Shown here piece by piece: positions 1 through 5,496 of a stretch of 6,678 bases of DNA. Location of the stretch: positions 1 to 6,678 of the forward strand of contig DASYSA010000263.1 in the NCBI GenBank assembly GCA_036003885.1, in the 5' to 3' direction. A program made the position numbers and the translations under genes. This stretch comes from DASYSA01 sp036003885. GTDB taxonomy: Bacteria; Acidobacteriota; Blastocatellia; UBA7656. Each line of letters begins with the position of its first letter. Within the stretch, counting starts at the first letter, position 1. The notes below the pieces were generated by a model. It saw only the letters and a list, made by a program, of their open reading frames with translations, did no database searches and was not told the DNA's origin.

Positions 1-28
1 GGAGAGAAAGCAGAGTAGGTGAAATCAC
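1..28 (-). CDS. Possible start of a gene running off the left edge (partial)
   Basis: On the minus strand a perfect AAGGAGG (positions 43-37) sits eight bases before a GTG at 28-26. That codon opens a reading frame with no stop up to the window edge, beginning M-I-S-P-T-L-L-S-L. Only nine codons are visible, so no function can be given. The ribosome-binding site is as good as the one in front of the GH15 gene at 3442, which is why it is listed. If real, it is the next gene downstream of ndh on the same strand, separated from it by the inverted-repeat element at 64-208. The alternative is a chance purine-rich stretch. Confidence 0.35.
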
Positions 29-36
29 AAATCCAA

Positions 37-43
37 CCTCCTT
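37..43 (-). promoter_or_regulatory. Strong Shine-Dalgarno for a left-edge gene
   Basis: AAGGAGG on the minus strand, eight bases before the GTG at 28. It is the only evidence beyond an open frame that a gene starts at the left edge. Confidence 0.4.
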
Positions 44-63
44 GGCCTGTTGAATGCAATATC

Positions 64-208
64 GCTGTTGAAAAAGCCTGTCATCAGACCGATCAAAAAG
101 GTCTCAGTTGCAAGGCGCGCGATAAACCGACGAGCGGAGGCGTACTTGGGCAGTACGTTGGAGCGAGGCGATTGAGCGCAACGAAGCATATGAGTCTTTT
201 TCAGCAGC
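64..208. repeat. MITE-like element with 13-base inverted ends and internal hairpin
   Basis: The ends are GCTGTTGAAAAAG (64-76) and CTTTTTCAGCAGC (196-208). They are inverted copies of each other with one mismatch in 13. Inside, further arms pair around a nearby centre: GTTGC (107-111) with GCAAC (178-182), and CGTACT (141-146) with AGTACG (152-157) across a five-base loop. A small hairpin AGACC/GGTCT lies at 86-90/100-104. No credible protein is encoded; the short open frames on either strand look like chance. The arrangement fits a non-autonomous transposable element or IS-end derivative sitting in the gap after ndh. The ends remind me of transposon termini, but I cannot name a family. No clear target-site duplication is visible. 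Confidence 0.55.
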
Positions 209-221
209 CAGCTAGTACATT

Positions 222-1538
222 TCATTTGGCGACGTCACCGCGCAGTGACGTCGCGATGCGTGAGATCAACTCGACGTCCCGAAGGGTCAGCATCTGCTCG
301 AGGTCCTTCGAGAAGATCATCTCCAGCAACCATGAGAGCGCCACGCGCGTCTTCTTCGCCAGCCGCGGGAGCTTGAGCAGGTAAACGCTTCGCCATAGGA
401 GCCAGGCGATAAAGCCGGAGAAGTTCATGCCGAGGATGTTCGCGACTCCGTGCCGGTAGCCGATCGACGCGAGCTGGCCAATGGTGGAGAAGCGGAAGGG
501 CTTCTTCTGATGACCGGCGAGAACCGCCTCGATATTCTTTGCTGCGTGCCGGGCTTGTCGCAGTGCGTGCTGCGCCGTCGGCGGCTGCGGCCCGCCCGTC
601 TTGGCGTCGGGCACGGCGGCGCAATCGCCCATCGCCCAGAGGCCCGCGAAGCCCGGCACCTCCAAGAACTCGTCGACCACTACTCGCCCCTTCTCCTTCT
701 TGCACGGCAGCTGCGCGATCACAGGGTTGGGCGTCACACCCGCGGTCCAGATGAGCGTGGCCGCGGGAATCGCTTCGCCGGATGAGACTGCGACGAGCGA
801 GTCGACGTAGCGTGTGACTTTCGTCCGGGGGCGAATCTCCACGCCGCGGTCGCCGAGCTTCTGCTGCGCGTAGCGGCCGAGCTTTTCGCCAAGTTCGGGC
901 AGCACAAACTCGCCGGGGTGAACAAGAACGACACGCACCTCTTGTGGCGCGAGCTGCGGGTAGTAGCGCAGCGCTTCGTGAACGAGGTCGTTTATAGCCC
1001 CGATGGTCTCGACACCGGCGAAGCCGCCGCCGGCGACGACGAACGTCAGCATCTGCTTGCGGACGGCGGTGTCGGGCTCAAGGCTCGCCATCTCCAGAAT
1101 CGCAAGTACGCGGGCGCGGAGCAGCGCGGCGTCGCCAAGAGTCTTCAAGGTCACGGCGTTCTCGGCCACGCCTTGCATTCCGAAAAAGTTAGTCTCCGAA
1201 CCCAAGGCGAGCACGAGGTGATCATAGTCGAGGTCGAGCGGAACCGGGCGCAGATTGCGAGTGCAGTGCACCCGCTTCGCGGCCAGGTCAATCGACCGCA
1301 CGTCGGCCTGGACAAACTGCACCCGCTTGAGCATCCGGCGAATCGGGTTCACGATGTCGCTCGGGTTTAGGTCGCCGGACGCGACTTCGTGCAGCATGGG
1401 CGTAAACAGCAGAAAGTTGTCGCTGCTAACCAACGTCACTTCGACGTCGGCGCGTCGAGCAAGCGTCTTGTCGAGTCGAAGCGCCGTGTACACGCCGCCG
1501 AAACCGCCGCCTAAAATGATTACTTTGGTCTTCTTCAT
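222..1538 (-). CDS. ndh: Type II NADH dehydrogenase (NDH-2), NADH:quinone oxidoreductase
   Basis: This 438-residue protein is a single-subunit flavoenzyme that passes electrons from NADH to membrane quinone without pumping protons. The N-terminal FAD-binding motif LGGGFGG is at residues 9-15. The second nucleotide-binding motif AGGGFAG, for NADH, is at 169-175. A TAGV stretch lies at 265-268 and the FAD-contacting AMGDCA at 302-307. The family's quinone-site motif AQxAxxQ-type (AQHALRQ) is at 322-328. A hydrophobic/amphipathic segment near 373-391 (FSGFIAWLLWRSVYLLKL) and the C-terminal helices fit peripheral attachment to the inner face of the membrane. Length is normal for the family. The start has GAAGG six bases upstream. 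The gene lies 62 bases downstream of the GH15 gene on the same strand, so co-transcription is likely. A remnant of a second NDH-2 start lies at 3754. Confidence 0.93.
   Translation of the reverse strand: MKKTKVIILGGGFGGVYTALRLDKTLARRADVEVTLVSSDNFLLFTPMLHEVASGDLNPSDIVNPIRRMLKRVQFVQADVRSIDLAAKRVHCTRNLRPVPLDLDYDHLVLALGSETNFFGMQGVAENAVTLKTLGDAALLRARVLAILEMASLEPDTAVRKQMLTFVVAGGGFAGVETIGAINDLVHEALRYYPQLAPQEVRVVLVHPGEFVLPELGEKLGRYAQQKLGDRGVEIRPRTKVTRYVDSLVAVSSGEAIPAATLIWTAGVTPNPVIAQLPCKKEKGRVVVDEFLEVPGFAGLWAMGDCAAVPDAKTGGPQPPTAQHALRQARHAAKNIEAVLAGHQKKPFRFSTIGQLASIGYRHGVANILGMNFSGFIAWLLWRSVYLLKLPRLAKKTRVALSWLLEMIFSKDLEQMLTLRDVELISRIATSLRGDVAK
229..254. other. Perfect 10-bp inverted repeat at the 3' end of ndh
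   Basis: GCGACGTCAC (229-238) and GTGACGTCGC (245-254) are exact reverse complements around a six-base loop. The structure covers the last codons of ndh, ending about five bases before its stop. It could act as an RNA-stabilising or weak terminator hairpin, but there is no T-run after it on the minus strand. Confidence 0.6.
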
Positions 1539-1600
1539 TTCGAGCCTTCATCAGAGGCATGCTTTGGCCCGCTCATCGAGCGTTTCTTCTTCAGCCCCAT
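1539..1600 (-). promoter_or_regulatory. GH15-ndh intergenic spacer with ndh ribosome-binding site
   Basis: A 62-base gap separates the GH15 stop from the ndh ATG. GAAGG (1549-1545) is six bases ahead of the ATG. A short hairpin CGCTC-ATC-GAGCG occupies 1570-1582; it is followed by a T-rich run only on the plus strand, where no gene needs termination. No convincing minus-strand promoter is visible, which fits a shared transcript. Confidence 0.4.
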
Positions 1601-3442
1601 TTAATTCTGACTGCCCAGTATCCGATCCAGATTGAATGCGGCGCTAATCAAGGCAAGATGTGTGAAGGCCTGCGGAAAATTGCCCAGCGCCTCGCCTTGC
1701 GGCCCGGTCTGCTCTGCGTAGAGTCCGAGATGATTGGCATAACCCAGCATACGTTCGAATAGCAGCCTGGCTTGATCGAGCTTTTCCGGGATTCTCTGGC
1801 CCGCCCGCGTCAGCGCCTCCACGAGCCAGAAGGAGCACATGTTGAAGGTGCCCTCCTCACCCGGAAGTCCGTCAATCCGCGGTTGCGGCGGGTAGCGGTA
1901 CACGAGGCTATCGCTGACCAGACCGCCTCGGCGTGGATTCTCAAGGATAGCAGCTATCGTGCTGAGCATCCGCGGATCGTTCGGAGCCATGAAAAAAACC
2001 AGCGGCATGATCAGAAGCGAGGCATCCAGATCCTCGCTCCCGTAGAATTGGGTAAAGGCGCGCTGCTTCTCGTTCCAGCCGCGGCTCATCACTTCCTCGT
2101 AGATGCGATCCCGCTCGTGGATCCACTTCGCGCGATCTGCCGGCAACGCGCGTTTGTCCGCCAGCCGGACGGCGCGATCCAGCGCAACCCAATTCATGAC
2201 CTTCGAGTAAACGAAATGCTCTTGCCGATTGCGCATCTCCCAAATGCCTGCGTCAGGGCGCGGGCCGTTCTCGCAGAGCCACTCCATCCGAGCGCGGATC
2301 TTTACCCACATATCGTATGAGATAGGGCTCACGTACTTGTTGTAGAGATAAAGCGAGTCCATTAATTCGCCGTAAACATCGAGCTGGAACTGCGAAGCGA
2401 CAGCATTACCGATGCGCACGGGGCCGGACCTCCGGTATCCTTCCCAGTGTTCCAAAGTCTGCTCGGGAGTCGGGCTGTCGCCCTGGATCGTGAAGAGTAC
2501 CGGCATCGGCGCTTTCGGGTCGATGTGCTTGGATGCGTAATTCTCAATCCAGTTCATGAACGCCGCAGCTTCGTCTCTAAAGCCGATGCGAAGAAACGCG
2601 TAAACCGTGAAAGCCGCGTCCCGCAACCAGGTGTAACGGTAGTCCCAGTTCCGAGTGCCTCCAATCACTTCAGGCAAGCTGGTGGTGGGAGCGGCAATAA
2701 TCGCCCCCGTGGGATCGAAGGTAAGAAGCTTCAGGATCAATGCCGATCTCTGCACCTGCTCCCGCCAGCGTCCGTGGTAAGTGCAGCCAGAGAGCCAGTT
2801 GTGCCAGAATTTCACTGTGTTCTGAAACAGCTCTTCGCCTTCCCTTTCGGAGGGCGGGTAAGGAACACTGCCTTCGGTGCCCTGCGCCCTCAGAATGAAG
2901 ACCTGCGACTTCCCCTCCTCGAGTGTGAACTCGGCGGCCACTCCTCCCTGTCCGTCCTGCTTTAGTGGCACAGCGCCACTAAGGGCGATGGTCAAGCTGC
3001 CTGATTTGAAGATCACGCCGTTGGCTTCTGCCAGTGTCTCGTGACCCTTACGCCCATAGTCAAAACCGGGGCGGCACATGAGCGAAATGCGTGCTGTACC
3101 TCTGACGCAGCGAATACGGCGATAGAGATGGTGATACCAGGGTGAATCGGCAGCAAGCCCTACGGGCATGAAATCTTCCAGCTCGGCGATTCCATCTGGA
3201 AGCAGGAATCGCGTCACAAGGATGTTCGTGGAAGGCCAATAAAACTGTTTGTGCCGCACCTGATCGCCGACGGGGCAAATCTGGAACCGGCCTCCTTTGT
3301 TGTCATCGAGAATCGCCCCGAAGATGCTGGGCGAGTCGAAGTAGGGGTAGCAATACCAGTCGATCGAACCGTTCATGCCCACCAGCGCAACGGTGCGCAT
3401 GTTGCCTATGATTCCGTAGTTTTCGATCGGCTGATAAGACAT
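1601..3442 (-). CDS. Glycoside hydrolase family 15 protein (glucoamylase/trehalase-like)
   Basis: This 613-residue protein belongs to GH15, inverting hydrolases that release glucose from alpha-glucans (glucoamylase) or from trehalose (the mycobacterial-type trehalases have this architecture). The N-terminal beta-sandwich opens with the conserved IENYGIIGNMRTVALV and GSIDWYCYPYFDSPSIFGAIL (residues 6-45). The (alpha/alpha)6 barrel carries the hallmark NWDYRYTWLRDAAF at about 265-278. The likely catalytic acid is Glu402 in GIWEMR, and the likely base is Glu530 in PGEEGTF. The C-terminus has the conserved GNFPQAFTHLALI at 587-599. The start is placed at 3442 because AAGGAGG (3456-3450) lies seven bases upstream; an in-frame ATG at 3493 would add 17 unconserved residues. 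There is no signal peptide, so it is probably cytoplasmic. Whether the substrate is trehalose or maltodextrin cannot be decided from the sequence. Confidence 0.9.
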   Translation of the reverse strand: MSYQPIENYGIIGNMRTVALVGMNGSIDWYCYPYFDSPSIFGAILDDNKGGRFQICPVGDQVRHKQFYWPSTNILVTRFLLPDGIAELEDFMPVGLAADSPWYHHLYRRIRCVRGTARISLMCRPGFDYGRKGHETLAEANGVIFKSGSLTIALSGAVPLKQDGQGGVAAEFTLEEGKSQVFILRAQGTEGSVPYPPSEREGEELFQNTVKFWHNWLSGCTYHGRWREQVQRSALILKLLTFDPTGAIIAAPTTSLPEVIGGTRNWDYRYTWLRDAAFTVYAFLRIGFRDEAAAFMNWIENYASKHIDPKAPMPVLFTIQGDSPTPEQTLEHWEGYRRSGPVRIGNAVASQFQLDVYGELMDSLYLYNKYVSPISYDMWVKIRARMEWLCENGPRPDAGIWEMRNRQEHFVYSKVMNWVALDRAVRLADKRALPADRAKWIHERDRIYEEVMSRGWNEKQRAFTQFYGSEDLDASLLIMPLVFFMAPNDPRMLSTIAAILENPRRGGLVSDSLVYRYPPQPRIDGLPGEEGTFNMCSFWLVEALTRAGQRIPEKLDQARLLFERMLGYANHLGLYAEQTGPQGEALGNFPQAFTHLALISAAFNLDRILGSQN

Positions 3443-3583
3443 CGGTGTGCCTCCTTGGATTCCTTCTTGGGTACCAAACGCTAACGGGGTCACGCGAAAA
3501 GCGAAACCATGTAAAAGCTTTGTCCGCTGGGCCCCGTTCCAGCAGTTATGTCGATATCGATACGGGCGTTAGATCTTTGATCC
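3443..3583 (-). other. Leader region of the GH15 gene
   Basis: This is the gap between the last gene fragment (stop at 3584) and the GH15 start. It should carry the GH15 promoter, but I see no pair of hexamers I would stand behind. A perfect 10-base palindrome TCGATATCGA at 3551-3560 is the only dyad of note and could be an operator or chance. Confidence 0.3.
3450..3456 (-). promoter_or_regulatory. Shine-Dalgarno that decides the GH15 start
   Basis: A perfect AAGGAGG on the minus strand is seven bases from the ATG at 3442. It favours that start over the in-frame ATG at 3493, which has no comparable site. Confidence 0.75.
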
Positions 3584-3754
3584 TCATAGGTACAGCTGCG
3601 GATCAAGCGGTCCCGGGTTCCTTTTGCATTCCTCTTCATTTATCTGATGGCAAGGCGCGCAGTTATTCCAGCTAATCAACAACGTACCTATTTTCTTGCA
3701 CTCAACGCCGCCGAAGCCGCCACCCAGGATCAGTATTTTGGTTTTGTTGTTCAT
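3584..3754 (-). pseudogene. NDH-2 N-terminal remnant joined in frame to a CxxCH (cytochrome c-like) stretch
   Basis: A 56-codon frame starts at the ATG at 3754. Its first 18 residues, MNNKTKILILGGGFGGVE, closely match the start of the intact NDH-2 in this window (MKKTKVIILGGGFGGVY) and carry the dinucleotide-binding GGGFGG. Similarity then stops. The following residues include NNCAPCHQIN at about 30-39, a CxxCH haem-attachment signature, and NPGPL at 46-50, which resembles the region after the haem motif in small c-type cytochromes. The frame then ends at a TGA. I read this as a deletion junction between two decayed genes. The NDH-2 part is clear; the cytochrome part rests on one short motif. 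A functional small haem protein is unlikely because there is no signal peptide. Confidence 0.55.
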
Positions 3755-3788
3755 CTTTTAATGCTCGCATACAACTGCTGGTCGTTGT

Positions 3789-3872
3789 GGACCGGCCATG
3801 ACCGCGACGATCGTGCACGATGCAGCGATAGCCGTGCGAGGCGAGAAAGAACATCTGCGATTCCCAAGCATC
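3789..3872 (-). pseudogene. Fragment of an alpha/beta hydrolase (non-haem chloroperoxidase-like)
   Basis: In the frame that opens at 3920, about 28 residues read DAWESQMFFLASHGYRC followed by IVHDRRGHGRS. This is a well-known stretch of alpha/beta hydrolases of the chloroperoxidase/esterase type, lying after the oxyanion-loop strand and before the nucleophile elbow. The preceding HGWP-type motif, the catalytic Ser, Asp and His, and the rest of the ~270-residue family length are all missing. After the final RS the frame continues into unrelated residues. It cannot be functional. Confidence 0.65.
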
Positions 3873-3873
3873 C

Positions 3874-3933
3874 ACCGCCCAGGCGAATGATGTTCTTTCG
3901 CCCATCCGAATCTCTTTCAATCTTTAATGTCAT
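3874..3933 (-). pseudogene. Possible STAS-like N-terminal fragment
   Basis: An ATG at 3933 opens TLKIERDSDGRKNIIRL within its first 18 residues. This resembles the start of small single-domain STAS/anti-sigma-antagonist-like proteins common in soil bacteria. Similarity ends after about 20 residues, exactly where the hydrolase fragment begins in another frame. No clear ribosome-binding site precedes it. The assignment rests on a short stretch recalled from family patterns. Confidence 0.35.
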
Positions 3934-4250
3934 CTGCGATTTCTAAGCTCGACAGCAACGAGAGGGCGCAAAGAAAGGACCACTCGTAAGCTTCTGAAAA
4001 GTTTACGCTGAACGCGGAACTAGCTGCCGAGTTTTCAGCATTTGCCGAATTGTCGGCAAAGCCCCGGCGGGTCCCGCTGCACGACATGCGCAACTGACGA
4101 CGCTCCGGGCACGCCGGCGACGAGCCATTCGAAGAGAGGGCGTGTATCGAACCATAACGAGTTTGCCGCCTATCAAAATTGTTCATGAGCGAGATTTCGC
4201 ATCGGCCGCAGCTCGTCATGATGTATCACCCTCGACACCGTTATCGAAGC
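3934..4250. other. Gene-free gap downstream of rpiA
   Basis: No intact gene is supported here. A minus-strand frame between about 4160 and 4060 reads FDTRPLFEWLVAGVPGASS and ends at a stop; it looks protein-like but I cannot assign it, and it may be another remnant. The perfect dyad at 4041-4060 is described separately. The longer open frame at 4219-3917 on the minus strand has serine-rich, unconserved composition and looks like chance. Confidence 0.4.
4041..4060. terminator. Perfect inverted repeat, possible terminator or operator
   Basis: TTTGCCGA (4041-4048) and TCGGCAAA (4053-4060) are exact reverse complements around a four-base ATTG loop. It lies about 190 bases past the rpiA stop. As RNA it forms a compact 8-bp hairpin, but no T-run follows on the minus strand, so a protein-binding dyad is equally possible. 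Confidence 0.4.
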
Positions 4251-5111
4251 TTACTCCGTGGCCAAAACCCGGGCTTCATATCCGTCCTGCACTGCACTGA
4301 TGGGTCCCGGGGAGATTTTCTTGACAGCGCCTACGAGCGTGCGGTAGAGGGCCAGTCGCTCGGCGAGGTGAACGGCAGCCGGCTCATCGAGCGCATTCAT
4401 ACCCACGACGGAGCGCTCAAAAGCATTCAGCGCATGCTCAAGCTCCGGCACGGCCGGTTCGGAGCCACCGGCCACTTGGATTTCCAAGGCATTGAGGGTT
4501 GTCGCCACGGTCCTATCGAGGTCGACCGCCGCCGCCTCCACCGCAGGCTGGATTTCGCCGCAGTCGCAATCGAGAATCAGATTGCCTTCTTCGGTGATGA
4601 AGTCAGAGCCAGTGTTTAATCGCCTGATACTTGACCGGATACCCATCTGCATTAGTTTTCTAGCCACGAGAGGAGATGCGATGGGAATTACTTCAACCGG
4701 CAGCGGAACCTTTCCGAGGCGGGTGACGACCTTACTTGAGTCGGCGATTACGATGAATCTCTTTGAGGCGTTGGCGACAATTTTCTCGTGCAGCAGAGCA
4801 CCTCCTCCACCTTTGATCAGCGCCAGCCCGGGAGCAATCTCATCGGCTCCGTCAATCGCCACATCAATCTCCGGACACCGCTGAAAATCTATAACTGGGA
4901 TTGAAAGCGATTCGGCAAGTTCCTTGCTCGCGTTCGATGAAGGGATAGCGCGAATTTTCAGACCGCGCTTCACGCGCTCGCCCAGCAGTTTGATGAAGCG
5001 AGTTGCGGTCGACCCTGTCCCCAGGCCGACGACCATCCCGTCCTCAATGAAATCCAGACTTTTCTTGGCGGCCAACTCCTTCGCGTCGTCGATGCATCGC
5101 ATGGGTGACAT
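4251..5111 (-). CDS. rpiA: Ribose-5-phosphate isomerase A with atypical C-terminal extension
   Basis: RpiA interconverts ribose 5-phosphate and ribulose 5-phosphate in the pentose phosphate pathway. The protein is 286 residues; the family is usually about 220-235. Core motifs are intact: GTGSTA (31-36), DGADE (87-91) and KGGGGALLHEK (100-110), giving Asp87, Asp90, Lys100 and Glu109 in the positions of the E. coli catalytic residues Asp81, Asp84, Lys94 and Glu103. PLPVEVIPIA (137-146) is also conserved. Normal similarity fades after ILDCDCGEI (179-187). The usual IPGVVxxGLF segment is absent and about 100 helix-prone, alanine-rich residues follow. I read the other frames there and found no family tail, so a simple frameshift is not the explanation. 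The start is either ATG 5111 or ATG 5102; the second has AGGA eight bases upstream and may be the real one. It starts five bases after the truncated SDR. Confidence 0.88.
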   Translation of the reverse strand: MSPMRCIDDAKELAAKKSLDFIEDGMVVGLGTGSTATRFIKLLGERVKRGLKIRAIPSSNASKELAESLSIPVIDFQRCPEIDVAIDGADEIAPGLALIKGGGGALLHEKIVANASKRFIVIADSSKVVTRLGKVPLPVEVIPIASPLVARKLMQMGIRSSIRRLNTGSDFITEEGNLILDCDCGEIQPAVEAAAVDLDRTVATTLNALEIQVAGGSEPAVPELEHALNAFERSVVGMNALDEPAAVHLAERLALYRTLVGAVKKISPGPISAVQDGYEARVLATE

Positions 5112-5115
5112 CCTA

Positions 5116-5304
5116 TTATCCCGGAATTCCTACTCTCCTAGATACATTTCTCCCGATCTCCTTTACCGCCCGAGCCAACTCCGGATCACGGCGTCCTGTT
5201 ATAAAGACGTACGCGCCCTCGTTCACAAACTGCTTCGCCGTCGCAAGACCAATGCCGCTATTGCCACCCGTAATGAGTCCAATTTTTCCTTCAAGCTTAG
5301 GCAT
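5116..5304 (-). pseudogene. Short-chain dehydrogenase/reductase, truncated after the first ~54 residues
   Basis: The frame encodes 62 residues of what should be a ~245-residue NAD(P)-dependent SDR. The cofactor-binding motif TGGNSGIGLATAKQF (13-27) and the end of the second strand, VFITGRR (33-39), are intact. AVKEIGRNV (45-53) also matches family members. The sequence then breaks into SRRVGIPG and a stop. The Asp of the adenine pocket, the NNAG motif and the Ser-Tyr-Lys catalytic residues are all missing, so it cannot work as an SDR. The start has GAGGGA six bases upstream, and its ATG lies 24 bases after the restored stop of the LLM gene, so the two once formed a tight operon. The break is a few bases before rpiA, which suggests one deletion removed the rest of this gene and whatever separated it from rpiA. 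Confidence 0.8.
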
Positions 5305-5328
5305 TCATTTTCCCTCTTTAGTTCTTCT

Positions 5329-5496
5329 TCAGCGAAATGCGGGGATCACCTTCGAGGCGAACAGCTCAAGATGAGATTGAGCCCACCGCGGTGGCAGTCC
5401 AGGAGGCAATGTCCAGGAATAGTAGTGTGTGACCGGGACGTTGCTGATGTAGTCGCGAATCATCGTTATCGCCGTATCCGGCTGGACGACTTTGTC
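5329..5496 (-). pseudogene. Displaced C-terminus of the LLM oxidoreductase (other frame)
   Basis: In the frame one base away from the upstream gene, 55 codons read DKVVQPDTAITMIRDYISNV, then a HYYSWTLPPG stretch, and end LFASKVIPAFR before a TGA at 5331-5329. This is the normal C-terminus of LLM-class oxidoreductases. Skipping one base at about 5497 joins it to residue Leu281 of the upstream frame and gives a 336-residue protein. Confidence 0.8.

Noticed and set aside
19..384. 121-residue plus-strand open frame, and a 66-residue minus-strand frame at 25-225
   Set aside because: Both pass through the inverted-repeat element and have composition typical of chance. The plus one also overlaps the end of ndh. 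The ATGA overlap of the minus frame with the ndh stop has no ribosome-binding site of quality.
918..1370. 150-residue open frame on the plus strand
   Set aside because: It is antisense to the conserved middle of ndh, has no family likeness, and follows from GC-rich codon positions.
1570..1582. Hairpin CGCTC-ATC-GAGCG as a terminator
   Set aside because: The T-rich run follows only on the plus strand, where there is no gene to terminate, and the stem is only five base pairs.
1772..2320. 182-residue open frame on the plus strand
   Set aside because: It lies wholly antisense to the well-conserved GH15 gene, and its sequence shows no recognisable motif. It is an echo of codon bias.
2447..2965. 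172-residue open frame on the plus strand
   Set aside because: It is antisense to the GH15 barrel region, including the NWDYRYTWLRD signature, and shows no independent protein features.
3917..4219. 100-residue minus-strand open frame after rpiA
   Set aside because: It is serine- and asparagine-rich, has no conserved motif, and crosses the perfect dyad at 4041-4060. I treat it as non-coding or decayed.
4251..4560. A frameshift as the cause of the odd RpiA tail
   Set aside because: Reading the other two frames of this strand gave arginine-rich or glycine-rich nonsense with early stops and no normal RpiA ending, so a single frameshift does not explain it.
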